From: Actinomycetes bacterium
GTDB lineage: Bacteria; Actinomycetota; Acidimicrobiia; Spongiisociales; UBA5794
Direction: 5' to 3'
NCBI GenBank assembly: GCA_023336855.1
Contig: JAMBLK010000185.1
Span: 1 to 19,865 of the forward strand
Length of the DNA: 19,865 nucleotides
Program-made: the position numbers and the translations under genes
The notes under the pieces: model-generated
Seen by the model: only the letters and a program-made list of their open reading frames with translations
Database searches by the model: none
What the model was told of the DNA's origin: nothing
Shown: piece after piece, positions 6,490 to 13,875 of the stretch
Layout of the letters: each line of letters opens with the position of its first letter
How positions within the stretch are numbered: the first letter of the stretch is position 1

Positions 6490-7473
6490 TCAGTCCTCGA
6501 ACCAACTGATCCGGGCTGTGTCGATGTCGAAACGGGCGACCGCATCGGGTTCAAGACCTGTTGGTGACCAGGTGACGAGAGTGGAACCCTCACCGAGACC
6601 GAGTTCGACCCGATACGCGCCACCGCGAAAGTGAGATCCGGTGACCGTTGCAGTGTGTGAACCGGTGGGCGAGAGAGTGATCGCTTCCGGTGGGATCACC
6701 CCCGTGGTTGCCGTGCCTCTGGGAGGTTGAACACCCAGTTCGGTGAGCCTGGAGGCTGTGCAAAGATTCTCGAGACCGATGAACCGCGCGGTCCAACCAT
6801 CCGGTGGTCGGCGCCAGAGATCCTCCGGTGTGTCGTCGGCGACGATCCTTCCGTCACGGATGATCGCCACACGATCGGCGATGGTGAAGGCTTCCTCGCG
6901 GTCGTGGGTCACATACAGAACCGTTGCGTCGACCTGGTTGAAGATCGACCGCATCTCGACGAGGAGATGTTCACGCAAGGAGCGATCGAGAGCCCCGAGA
7001 GGTTCGTCGAGAAGGACGAGGCGAGGATGTGGTGCCAGCGTTCGGGCCAGGGCGACCCGTTGGCGTTCGCCTCCCGAGAGCGTTCCGACGCTGCGATCCC
7101 CATACCCGGGGAGGCCGACGAGTTCGAGAACCTCATTGACCCGTCTGCGGATTGTCGCCGAATCTTCCCGTTGCATCCGGAGGCCGAACGCAACGTTCCC
7201 TGCAACGTTCCGATGGGGGAATAGGGCGTAATCCTGGAACATCAACCCGAAGCCCCGTTTGTGGACGGGCACGCCTAGGACGGACCGGCCGTCCCACGCG
7301 ATCTCTCCGGCATCGGGATCTTCAAGTCCCGCGATCGCACGAAGCATCGTGGACTTTCCCGATCCGGACGGTCCCATCAAGGCGTGGATCGACTGATCCG
7401 CAACCGTGAGGCTCGCGCCGTCGAGAGCCGGTGTGTCGTCGAATCGAATCGTGACCCGGGAGACCTGGAGCAT
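6490..7473 (-). CDS. thiQ: Thiamine ABC transporter ATP-binding protein
   Basis: A 327-residue ABC ATPase: Walker A GPSGSGKST at 34-42, Q-loop Q80, signature LSGGERQ at 132-138, Walker B LVLLDEP at 152-158, and the switch histidine in YVTHD near 190. After about residue 240 a smaller C-terminal domain follows, as in the TOBE-bearing importers (spermidine/iron/thiamine type), longer than the 232-residue ThiQ of E. coli. It should hydrolyse ATP on the inner face of the membrane to drive thiamine uptake. Assignment to thiamine comes from its place as last gene of the TPP-riboswitch operon. ATG 7473 shares one base with the permease stop (TGATG); a GTG at 7476 just before is also possible. Confidence 0.85.
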   Translation of the reverse strand: MLQVSRVTIRFDDTPALDGASLTVADQSIHALMGPSGSGKSTMLRAIAGLEDPDAGEIAWDGRSVLGVPVHKRGFGLMFQDYALFPHRNVAGNVAFGLRMQREDSATIRRRVNEVLELVGLPGYGDRSVGTLSGGERQRVALARTLAPHPRLVLLDEPLGALDRSLREHLLVEMRSIFNQVDATVLYVTHDREEAFTIADRVAIIRDGRIVADDTPEDLWRRPPDGWTARFIGLENLCTASRLTELGVQPPRGTATTGVIPPEAITLSPTGSHTATVTGSHFRGGAYRVELGLGEGSTLVTWSPTGLEPDAVARFDIDTARISWFED

Positions 7474-9092
7474 CACACACCGCCCGATCGGGTTCCGCGC
7501 ATCGACTCGATCCCCATCGCGGCAATCCCGGTGATCACCATGAGGATGACCGCCATCGCCATAGCCTCTCCGAAGGTTCCGGGGCGGCCGAGCAGTCGGA
7601 AGATCGCAACGGGGATCGTCGAACTCGAGGGTCGGGCGATGAAGGACGTCGCACCGAACTCACCGATCGAGATGGCGAAGGCGAACAAGGCTCCGACGGC
7701 CAGAGCACGTGAAACGAGTGGGAAGTCGACCTCGCGCCACGCCTGACGAGGGGACGCCCCGAGAACGGCCGCCGCCTCTCGGAGACGCCGTTGTACGGAC
7801 TCCATCACAGGAACCGTGCTGCGGATGACGAACGGGATCGCGACCAGCGCATGGGCGATGGGTATCAGCATGGCGGAAGCCCGAAGGTCGACCGGTTGAT
7901 CGAGAGCGACGAGGAACCCGAAGCCGATCGTCACCGCCGACGTGCCGAGTGGAAGCATGAGCATTGTGTCGAAGATCCGGCCGCTACGACCCTTGGCCGA
8001 CACGATGACCACGCCGGCCATGAGGCCGATCCCGGCGGCGATCACGACCGCAGGGATTGCGAAGCGGAGCGAGTTCCCGATGGCATCGACCGGTGATACG
8101 AAGATAGCGGAGGAGCGCGGTGGATTGAAGAGGTTCACATAGTGGGTCAGCGACAGGCCGCTCGGCGTGTTCAACGATCGGACGATCAGCACGCCGATGG
8201 GGGTGATGACGATGAGACCGAGCATTCCGAGCGTCGCCGCAATGAATGCACGCTCGCCGGCGGTTCGTGGGCGCCGGGCGACCTCGAAGGATGGGCGGAG
8301 GGGGAGTTCGCCTGCGGTTCGTTTGCTGGCTTTGCCGTAGACCAAGAGTATCGCGGTGACACCGACGAGTTGAAGAACGGCGAGTGCCGAAGCGAGGTCG
8401 AGACGCAGGAACGCGGTCGCCTGGCGCCAGATCTCGACCTCGAGTGTTGAATGGTGGAGATCTCCGAGGATGAGGATTACGCCGAACGACGTGAACGAGA
8501 ACAGGAACACCAGGGCGGAGCTCGACAGAATTGCGGGCTTCAACAAGGGGAGAGTGACTTCGCGAAAGACACGCCATCGGCCTGCGCCCAGCGACCGGGC
8601 CGCGTCTTCGATATGGGGATCGATCTGTTCCCAGAGAACGCCAACACCGCGGATCACGATGGCGAGGTTGTAGAAGACGTGAGCGATGAGAATCGCCCAG
8701 ATCGTGCCCCGAAGATCGATGCCGAACGGGCTCCCCGGGCCGAGAACAGCGAGGAAGGTGACGCCGACGACGAGTGTCGGTAGAACGAACGGAATCAGCG
8801 TCAAGGATCGGAAAAGCGACCGGCCGGGGAACCGATAGCGGGCGAAGACGTAGGCGGCGGGGAGGCCAAGGGCGACGGTGAACACCGTCGACAAGAACGC
8901 CTGCCAGAGTGTGAACCACGCGACAGATCGCATGGTCGGGTCCGTAACGATCTCAACGAACGCCGACGTGGCGAATCGGCCATCGGGGACGAGGCCGGTG
9001 TACAGGATCGTTATCAGCGGGTAGACGAAGAAGTAGGCGAGGAACAGTGCGGGGACCACGGCAAGCAGCAGGACCCATGGTTTCGTCCTCAT
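7473..9092 (-). CDS. thiP: Thiamine ABC transporter permease (fused two-domain)
   Basis: A 539-residue membrane protein made of two homologous binding-protein-dependent permease halves with about twelve helices. Each half carries the EAA-type loop that docks on the ATPase: AARSLGAGRWRVFREVTLP in the first half and AAVLGASPRQAWREVDFP in the second. This fused layout is that of ThiP (and of FbpB/iron relatives). It lies between the binding protein and ATPase genes. ATG 9092 overlaps the binding protein stop by four bases (ATGA), which is better than the GTG/ATG frame extension to 9110 that would run further into the neighbour. Confidence 0.87.
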   Translation of the reverse strand: MRTKPWVLLLAVVPALFLAYFFVYPLITILYTGLVPDGRFATSAFVEIVTDPTMRSVAWFTLWQAFLSTVFTVALGLPAAYVFARYRFPGRSLFRSLTLIPFVLPTLVVGVTFLAVLGPGSPFGIDLRGTIWAILIAHVFYNLAIVIRGVGVLWEQIDPHIEDAARSLGAGRWRVFREVTLPLLKPAILSSSALVFLFSFTSFGVILILGDLHHSTLEVEIWRQATAFLRLDLASALAVLQLVGVTAILLVYGKASKRTAGELPLRPSFEVARRPRTAGERAFIAATLGMLGLIVITPIGVLIVRSLNTPSGLSLTHYVNLFNPPRSSAIFVSPVDAIGNSLRFAIPAVVIAAGIGLMAGVVIVSAKGRSGRIFDTMLMLPLGTSAVTIGFGFLVALDQPVDLRASAMLIPIAHALVAIPFVIRSTVPVMESVQRRLREAAAVLGASPRQAWREVDFPLVSRALAVGALFAFAISIGEFGATSFIARPSSSTIPVAIFRLLGRPGTFGEAMAMAVILMVITGIAAMGIESMRGTRSGGV

Positions 9093-10129
9093 CGGACCAC
9101 GGTGGCCCATTCGGCGAACCAGCGCTCCCGGTTTTCATCGATCCATGCCGGGTCCATCACCCTCGAATCCGTCGGGATGACGGCGTGATCGACGAAGACG
9201 TCCGGGAGGGGAGTGTCGCTGTTCGCAGGGAACACGAACATACTCAACGGGACGTCCTCCTGGAACGTGCGCTCGAGGAGGAAGTCCACGAGTTGCCCCG
9301 CAGCCTTCTCCGCCTTCGTCCCATTGAGGATTCCGGCGTACTCGACCTGGCGGAAGCAGCCATCCTCGACGATGGTGGTGGGTGCGGAGTCGAGGTCGCC
9401 GAAGTAGACCTCGGCGACCGGAGACGTGGCGTATGAGACGACGATCGGACGATCGCCTTCACCCGAGCCTCCCGAGAACTCCCCGTAATAGGCCTGATCC
9501 CAACCCGGGACGATCCGGACCTCGTTCGCGACGAGATCTCGCCAGTACGCCTGCCACGGGTAGGCGCCGTCTTCTCCGAACGTGGCGATCGTGGCGAGGA
9601 GGAACGACAGCCCCGGCGACGAGGTCGTCGGATCCTCGACGACGAGTGTGCCCCGGTACGCGGCATCTGCCAGATCGATAAGTTGATCTGGTGTTCCAAG
9701 ACCGAGATCCTCGAGGCCACTTGGATCGAGGTTGAGACAGACATCGCCGAAGTCGATCGGCGTCACCTGATCGCCCGGCACCCTCAGCCCTCTCGCAACA
9801 GTGTCGATCGCCGCGGCCTGGTGTGGGATGAACAGGTCTTCATCGATCGCCCGGGAGAGGAACGTGTTGTCGATCCCGTAGAGGACGTCGGCGACGGGGT
9901 TGTCCTTCGTGAGGATGGCCTGGCTCACCATGGCACCCGCGTCGGCGGACTGAAGCACCTTCACGGTGATACCGGTCACGTCGGTGAAGGCTTCGAGAAC
10001 TCCGTCGGAGACTGCGAAGGATCCGTGTGTCATCAGCACGATCTCGTCGGTCTCCGCGTCGTCGGTGCTGCACCCCGCCATGGCAAGGACGATCACTGCG
10101 ATCGTGAGTCCGCCCAGGATGCGTTTCAT
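9089..10129 (-). CDS. thiB: Thiamine ABC transporter substrate-binding lipoprotein
   Basis: A 346-residue exported lipoprotein: basic start MKRILGG, hydrophobic stretch, and lipobox LAMAGC with the lipidated Cys20. The mature part reads EIVLMTHGSFAVSDGVLEAF, VTGITVKVLQSADAG and DVLYGIDNTFLSRAIDEDLF, close to the ThiB/TbpA pattern ('ltYdSF...F....G..v......d.......l...n...aDvv.GlDn..l'). It should catch thiamine (or TMP/TPP) outside the membrane and hand it to the permease. The ATG overlaps the stop of the kinase gene as ATGA. Confidence in the thiamine role comes from both the sequence pattern and the riboswitch. Confidence 0.87.
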   Translation of the reverse strand: MKRILGGLTIAVIVLAMAGCSTDDAETDEIVLMTHGSFAVSDGVLEAFTDVTGITVKVLQSADAGAMVSQAILTKDNPVADVLYGIDNTFLSRAIDEDLFIPHQAAAIDTVARGLRVPGDQVTPIDFGDVCLNLDPSGLEDLGLGTPDQLIDLADAAYRGTLVVEDPTTSSPGLSFLLATIATFGEDGAYPWQAYWRDLVANEVRIVPGWDQAYYGEFSGGSGEGDRPIVVSYATSPVAEVYFGDLDSAPTTIVEDGCFRQVEYAGILNGTKAEKAAGQLVDFLLERTFQEDVPLSMFVFPANSDTPLPDVFVDHAVIPTDSRVMDPAWIDENRERWFAEWATVVR

Positions 10130-10785
10130 GCTCGACTCCGTTCGTGCACGATCAAGAGTGTTCCCGACTCGACCGAAACGGTTGCCGGCGTTGTCTCGAT
10201 CACATTGCTGATGCCCCGGGTCGACCCGGCAGGTAGCGCCTCGTCGAGGAGCTTCCATCGCAGGCCCTCGGTGTTGACTCCCGATACGTCGTCTGAGGCG
10301 GGAACGAGCGAGAGTCCGTCGCCGACCCGACCGTTGACGATCGTTGGGTGTCCGGGCACACAGCCGAAGATCTCCGTCAGTCCGTCGGTCCACACGATCT
10401 CATCGACTCGTGGAGCGGTGGCTCCGAACAGACCCATGGCGCCGAGGAGATGGTCGAGGCGTCCGGTGTGAGCTCCGACGATAAAGAGTTTCCGTGCGCC
10501 GGTGTCGAGGGCGGCGTCGATCGCGAGTTCGAGATCCGTGCGGTCCTTGTTCGCCGGGTGGATCTCCGCTCGTGATCCACGGTCGACCGCCGTGGCGAGC
10601 ACTGTCGGGTCGACCGAGTCCATGTCGCCGATGACCAGGTTGACGCCGATGTCGAGGTCCGCAGCGTGGTGCAGACCGCTGTCGGCTGCAATGACGTAGG
10701 CGTCGTCGGGGAGGAGGATCTCGCGATCGGTTGCGAGCGGCTCTCCTCCCGAGAGGATGATCACCTGGTTAGTGGGCTGTTCCAC
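10126..10785 (-). CDS. thiN: Thiamine pyrophosphokinase
   Basis: A 219-residue thiamine diphosphokinase, which turns thiamine plus ATP into thiamine pyrophosphate and AMP. Family motifs in order: AADSGLHHA, LVIGDMDSVD (metal-binding), KDRTDLELAIDAAL, VGAHTGRLDHLLG, and in the C-terminal thiamine-binding beta domain LRWKL and GSTRGISNV. The start is GTG 10785, five bases after GGAGGAAG, and this binding site is the 3' edge of the TPP riboswitch. It is the first gene of the operon, so thiamine taken up by the next three products can be converted directly. The symbol follows B. subtilis use for this type of enzyme (also thiD2/TPK elsewhere). Confidence 0.9.
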   Translation of the reverse strand: MEQPTNQVIILSGGEPLATDREILLPDDAYVIAADSGLHHAADLDIGVNLVIGDMDSVDPTVLATAVDRGSRAEIHPANKDRTDLELAIDAALDTGARKLFIVGAHTGRLDHLLGAMGLFGATAPRVDEIVWTDGLTEIFGCVPGHPTIVNGRVGDGLSLVPASDDVSGVNTEGLRWKLLDEALPAGSTRGISNVIETTPATVSVESGTLLIVHERSRA

Positions 10786-10790
10786 GAGCT

Positions 10791-10897
10791 TCCTCCGCTG
10801 GCATGATCCAGATCAGGTTCCGCGGGTCAGAGGCATTCGCAGCGATGCTGCACCGGCCGCCCTCTCAGTTCGGCGTACCCGAACTCCCCGGAGTGGT
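10791..10897 (-). promoter_or_regulatory. TPP riboswitch (thi-box)
   Basis: On the minus strand the conserved core is clear: CTGAGAGGGCGG in the first domain and ACCTGATCTGGATCATGCC in the second, with the closing stem CCACTCCGGGGAG at the 5' side and GCGGAGGAAG at the 3' side. This is the aptamer for thiamine pyrophosphate. The ribosome binding site of the kinase gene is in its 3' end and no T-run hairpin follows, so TPP probably blocks translation start rather than ending transcription. Confidence 0.95.
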
Positions 10898-10903
10898 GAC
10901 TCC

Positions 10904-10909
10904 ATGATA
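10904..10909 (-). promoter_or_regulatory. Possible -10 box (TATCAT) of the thiamine operon
   Basis: TATCAT matches five of six consensus bases and would start the transcript right at the 5' edge of the riboswitch. No good -35 box is seen. A second candidate on the same strand is GTGACA (10974-10979) with TACTGT (10951-10956), 17 bases apart, which would give a longer leader. Confidence 0.35.
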
Positions 10910-10939
10910 GCCGGTGCTCGAAGTCGCGGAAGAAAGGAG

Positions 10940-10968
10940 TTGACAGGGCGACAGTATTATGACATCAT
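10940..10968 (+). promoter_or_regulatory. Promoter TTGACA-17-CATCAT of the RHH/DUF4097 operon
   Basis: A perfect -35 box TTGACA (10940-10945) is followed after 17 bases by CATCAT (10963-10968, four of six). The palindrome TATGACATCATA (10958-10969) covers the -10 box, a sensible operator place. A second inverted repeat, CAATGTC (10971-10977) with GACATTG (10994-11000), follows in the leader. The RHH protein of the operon is the natural candidate to bind here (inference). Confidence 0.5.
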
Positions 10969-11012
10969 AGCAATGTCACTACGATGACAGAAAGACATTG
11001 AGAGGAGCACCG

Positions 11013-11132
11013 ATGTTGTGGTACAACAGTCCAGAGGCCGTCAAGGTCATGCGAGAGACATCGCTTGGACGAGATATTGACGTCGACCGCCGATCACATC
11101 TGCGGCTCATCGGCCGCGTCGACGGACACTGA
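11013..11132 (+). CDS. 39-residue small ORF leading the RHH operon
   Basis: ATG 11013 stands eight bases after AGAGGAG, a strong ribosome binding site, and the frame runs 39 codons to TGA at 11130-11132. The product starts MLWYNSPEAVKVMRETSLGR and ends RLIGRVDGH; it is basic, has no membrane helix, and matches no family that I know. The next gene begins 13 bases later with its own AAGGGAG, so it sits as the first gene of a three-gene operon. It could be a real small protein or a leader peptide that sets translation of the RHH gene. Confidence 0.5.
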   Translation: MLWYNSPEAVKVMRETSLGRDIDVDRRSHLRLIGRVDGH

Positions 11133-11145
11133 AAGGGAGCCAAAC

Positions 11146-11589
11146 GTGGACGCAAGCATCATTACGACCGAGATCGAGCGAGCATTGAATGCCCAGCTGA
11201 GACTTGCCGGGGAGGATTCTGCGGTTGCAGACGCCGCAGAAGCGATCCTGGCTGGTCTGGAACCGGCGATCGAGCGTGGCGTCATGCGCCTGGCCGAACA
11301 GGCAGCCGCCGAAGCCGAGGCGCAGCTTCCCGGCAGAAGTGTCGGCGTCGAACTGCGCGAGGGTGTGCCGGTGCTCGCGGTTAGAGATGCGGAGACCTCA
11401 GTCGTGATCGATACGGACGATCTCGAGGCGAGGATCACGCTCCGCTTGTCTGAGAAACTCAAAGGCGTGCTCGAGGACGCGGCGGACGAGTCTGGAGACT
11501 CGATGAACGCCTTCGTCGTCAAGACGCTCACCACCAAGGCGAGAGAACGCGGCAAGGGACGCCGCTACACCGGGAGGATCGAAACATGA
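11146..11589 (+). CDS. Ribbon-helix-helix (Arc/HicB-type) protein
   Basis: A 147-residue protein. Its C-terminal part, LEARITLRLSEKLKGVLEDA followed by ESGDSMNAFVVKTLTTKA, has the form of a ribbon-helix-helix DNA-binding domain: a strand with alternating residues (ARITLRLS), helix A, a short turn, and helix B starting at SMNAFV. The tail RERGKGRRYTGRIET is basic. The first 80 residues form an Ala/Glu-rich helical region and a short beta part (VGVELREGVPVLAVRD). I chose GTG 11146 because AAGGGAG precedes it and the residues upstream in frame overlap the 39-residue ORF. Its stop overlaps the DUF4097 start (ATGA). Role inferred: operon repressor, or DNA-binding partner of the next product. Confidence 0.7.
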   Translation: MDASIITTEIERALNAQLRLAGEDSAVADAAEAILAGLEPAIERGVMRLAEQAAAEAEAQLPGRSVGVELREGVPVLAVRDAETSVVIDTDDLEARITLRLSEKLKGVLEDAADESGDSMNAFVVKTLTTKARERGKGRRYTGRIET

Positions 11590-12356
11590 GCGACACCGTG
11601 CGCGAATTCGCAGTCGGGAACCGACCGGAGATCGTGATCGCCGTGTTCTCCACCGACATCACCGTATCCGAGGGGTCTGCCGGGTTGATCAAGGTTGAGA
11701 TCGAAGGGGCAGAGCGAGATCGGGATCTCGTCGAGATCATCCACGCCGGGGACGTCGTGACGATCCGTTCTCGCAAGAGTGGGCATCGATGGCTCGGGCG
11801 CGGAGTGTCCGTTCATCTGACCATCCCCGCAGCAACAGCGGTCACCGCCAGGACGGCATCGGGAGATCTCCGATTCTCGGTCCCGATCTCGGATGTGGAG
11901 ATCGATGTGTCGTCCGGTGATGTCCACCTGGCATCACTGAGTGGCCGGGGCACGATCAAGGCTGCAAGCGGCGACATCACCATCGGCGACGTTGCCGGCG
12001 GGATCCGAATCTCGACGTCATCCGGAGACGTACGGATCGATGAATTTGACGGCGATGGCTCGATCAAGACTGCATCCGGTGACATCCGAATCGGAGACGC
12101 TCACGGGTCGATCAGCGTCAAGACTGCGAGCGGTGACGTCACGATCCGGCAGTTCTCCGGCGTGATGCTCGAAGCGGCAGCGGCATTCGGCGATTTCGAC
12201 ATCGGCCTCGTCTCGGGGATGTCGATCGAGGCAGACATCAAGACCCGGTCGGGGCAATTCAGGAATCTCACTTCCCCTTCGTCCGAGAACGGAGAGCTCT
12301 CGATCAGCGCGACGATGCAACTCAGGACGATGTCCGGTGACATAACGCTCCGCTGA
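11586..12356 (+). CDS. DUF4097 family beta-strand repeat protein
   Basis: A 256-residue protein with the repeated xSGD(I/V/L)x(I/L) pattern of DUF4097 ('putative adhesin') proteins. The Asp of each SGD falls at 94, 112, 130, 148, 166 and 184, a strict 18-residue period; weaker copies occur at 203, about 224 and 252. Such repeats fold as a beta-solenoid. Residues 1-85 form a non-repeated beta-rich start (REFAVGNRPEIVIAVFSTDITV). There is no signal peptide or membrane helix, so 'adhesin' is probably a misleading family name and the product should be cytoplasmic. Coupled by ATGA overlap to the RHH gene, whose partner or effector it may be. Biochemical function unknown. Confidence 0.8.
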   Translation: MSDTVREFAVGNRPEIVIAVFSTDITVSEGSAGLIKVEIEGAERDRDLVEIIHAGDVVTIRSRKSGHRWLGRGVSVHLTIPAATAVTARTASGDLRFSVPISDVEIDVSSGDVHLASLSGRGTIKAASGDITIGDVAGGIRISTSSGDVRIDEFDGDGSIKTASGDIRIGDAHGSISVKTASGDVTIRQFSGVMLEAAAAFGDFDIGLVSGMSIEADIKTRSGQFRNLTSPSSENGELSISATMQLRTMSGDITLR

Positions 12357-12452
12357 CGCAGCGAAGTTTCGAGTCTCCGGCGGAGTGGAACTCAGCGGAT
12401 ACGAGTCGCGACACGGTCACCTCCGTGGCCCTGTGCTCGCCGAGTCGGTCGT

Positions 12453-12458
12453 TAGGCT
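12453..12458 (+). promoter_or_regulatory. -10 box (TAGGCT) of the CLC gene, leaderless arrangement
   Basis: TAGGCT ends six bases before ATG 12465 and no ribosome binding site is present, so the mRNA should begin at the start codon. No clear -35 box is visible. The 108 bases after the DUF4097 stop otherwise show nothing. Confidence 0.4.
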
Positions 12459-12464
12459 GCCAGC

Positions 12465-13724
12465 ATGCTGCCCCTCGATCTGCCGTGGTACCGCCGCCTT
12501 CTGGGATTTGCCTTCGCTATCGGCCTGGGGGGAGGAGTCCTCGGCCTCACCTATCTCGCTATTACGAACACCGGTATCGACCTGTTGTTCGGAAGCGCCG
12601 GCACGACGGCGTGGTCCGGCGAATGGTGGTGGATTCCGCTTGTCGCATTCGGTGCCCTCGCCGTTGTTGCCATACGCGAGTGGTGGAATGTCGAGGATCA
12701 TGTCCCCGGTGCTATCGAAGCCATCTCCTCGGCGAGGGCCGACCACAAGAAGGTGCCCGGCTGGGTCGTTCTCTCTGCCATCTCCGTCGTCACCGGCGCG
12801 AGCCTGGGGCCATCGTTTGCTCTCGTCATGATGGGGGGAGCCCTCGGATCCTGGATCGCCGAGCGCCGTTGGGCCGAGGGCAAGACGAACCGCGCCTACA
12901 CCCTCACCGGGATGGCCGGTGGACTTGGGGGAGCGTTCACAGCACCGGTCTTCGGCGCGTTCATGGTCTCCGAGATCGCACCGACACCCCGTGAGGGATA
13001 CGTGGCGGCGATCATCCCGCAACTCATCGCGTCCACGGTCGGATTCGCCTTCTTCTACCTCGTCATCGGCAGAACATTCCTCGGCAGTTTCCGCTTGCCG
13101 CCGTACGACTTCGAACTCGGGCATATGGTCGTTGCCGCGGGTCTTGGCGTCGCTGCTGCCGGCGTGCTGTTCGCATTCGTCGCGATTCAGAGCCTTGTGA
13201 GTTGGGTTTCGAAACGTGTCCCCAATCGGTATGTGTTCGCCGGTGTTGGCGGTGCCGCCGTAGGCCTCATCGCAGTCGCCCTTCCGCTCACGCTGGGTTC
13301 CGGGAACTCGCAACTCTCGAGCGTCATCACCGACTCGGCAACGCTCGGAGTCGGCCTGCTGCTCGTTGTCCTTGTCGGCAAGATGGTGGCTCTGGCGATC
13401 AGCCTGTCGGTGGGGTTCATCGGAGGCAACGTCTTCCCGATGATGTTCCTCGGTGGGACGGCCGGGACGATCGTTCACCTCATGTTTCCCGGCGTACCGT
13501 ACGCATTGGCGGTGTCTGTGATGTTGGCGGCAGTCCCCGGGGGTTCTCTTCGTTCACCGATGAGCTTGACGCTCATCTCCGCCATCACGGTTGGTCTCGG
13601 AGCGACGACGGTGGCTCCGGTGGCCGTTGCCGTCGTCACCTCTTACGTGGTCGTTGCCACGGTTCAGTACCTCTTATCGAACCGGAAGCAGGGCACCGGA
13701 CAACCCCGGCAGGCCACTTCCTGA
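12465..13724 (+). CDS. CLC-family ion channel protein, YfeO-like
   Basis: A 419-residue membrane protein with around ten helices and the CLC fold marks GGLGGAFTAPVFGAFMVSE (about 152-170; compare AAAFNAPLAGILFIIEE of E. coli ClcA) and GGNVFPMMFLGGTAG (the GxFxP filter segment). The usual GREGP motif reads GASLGP (111-116), so the gating glutamate is a leucine (Leu114). The proton glutamate after EE is Ile171, and GSGIP near residue 80 is EDHVP. Length and the SLGP motif resemble YfeO of E. coli, an uncharacterised CLC relative. Proton-coupled chloride exchange is therefore unlikely; passive anion conduction or another ion is possible. It has its own start signal and is not clearly tied to neighbours. 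Confidence 0.8.
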   Translation: MLPLDLPWYRRLLGFAFAIGLGGGVLGLTYLAITNTGIDLLFGSAGTTAWSGEWWWIPLVAFGALAVVAIREWWNVEDHVPGAIEAISSARADHKKVPGWVVLSAISVVTGASLGPSFALVMMGGALGSWIAERRWAEGKTNRAYTLTGMAGGLGGAFTAPVFGAFMVSEIAPTPREGYVAAIIPQLIASTVGFAFFYLVIGRTFLGSFRLPPYDFELGHMVVAAGLGVAAAGVLFAFVAIQSLVSWVSKRVPNRYVFAGVGGAAVGLIAVALPLTLGSGNSQLSSVITDSATLGVGLLLVVLVGKMVALAISLSVGFIGGNVFPMMFLGGTAGTIVHLMFPGVPYALAVSVMLAAVPGGSLRSPMSLTLISAITVGLGATTVAPVAVAVVTSYVVVATVQYLLSNRKQGTGQPRQATS

Positions 13725-13797
13725 TCATCCAATTCAGATCGATCATCGAGAGACACCCGGATCAGCGGATGGGCGAAGCCCGGTGGTCGTTGGATGC

Positions 13798-13826
13798 CTG
13801 ACAGTCGGGGGACATCGGCTTAAGCT
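13798..13826 (+). promoter_or_regulatory. Promoter CTGACA-17-TAAGCT of the 76-residue gene
   Basis: CTGACA (13798-13803) matches five of six -35 bases and is followed after 17 bases by TAAGCT (13821-13826), a TANNNT -10 box. The start codon at 13876 follows with a leader of about 43 bases. Confidence 0.4.
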
Positions 13827-13875
13827 CCTCTCCGTCTGTGCCGATTCAGAGCGTACGCCGAGCAACGGAGGGTCT

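Noticed and set aside
12417..13478. 353-codon open frame on the minus strand opposite the CLC gene
   Set aside because: Low-complexity charged product mirroring the CLC gene; no start signal or domain.
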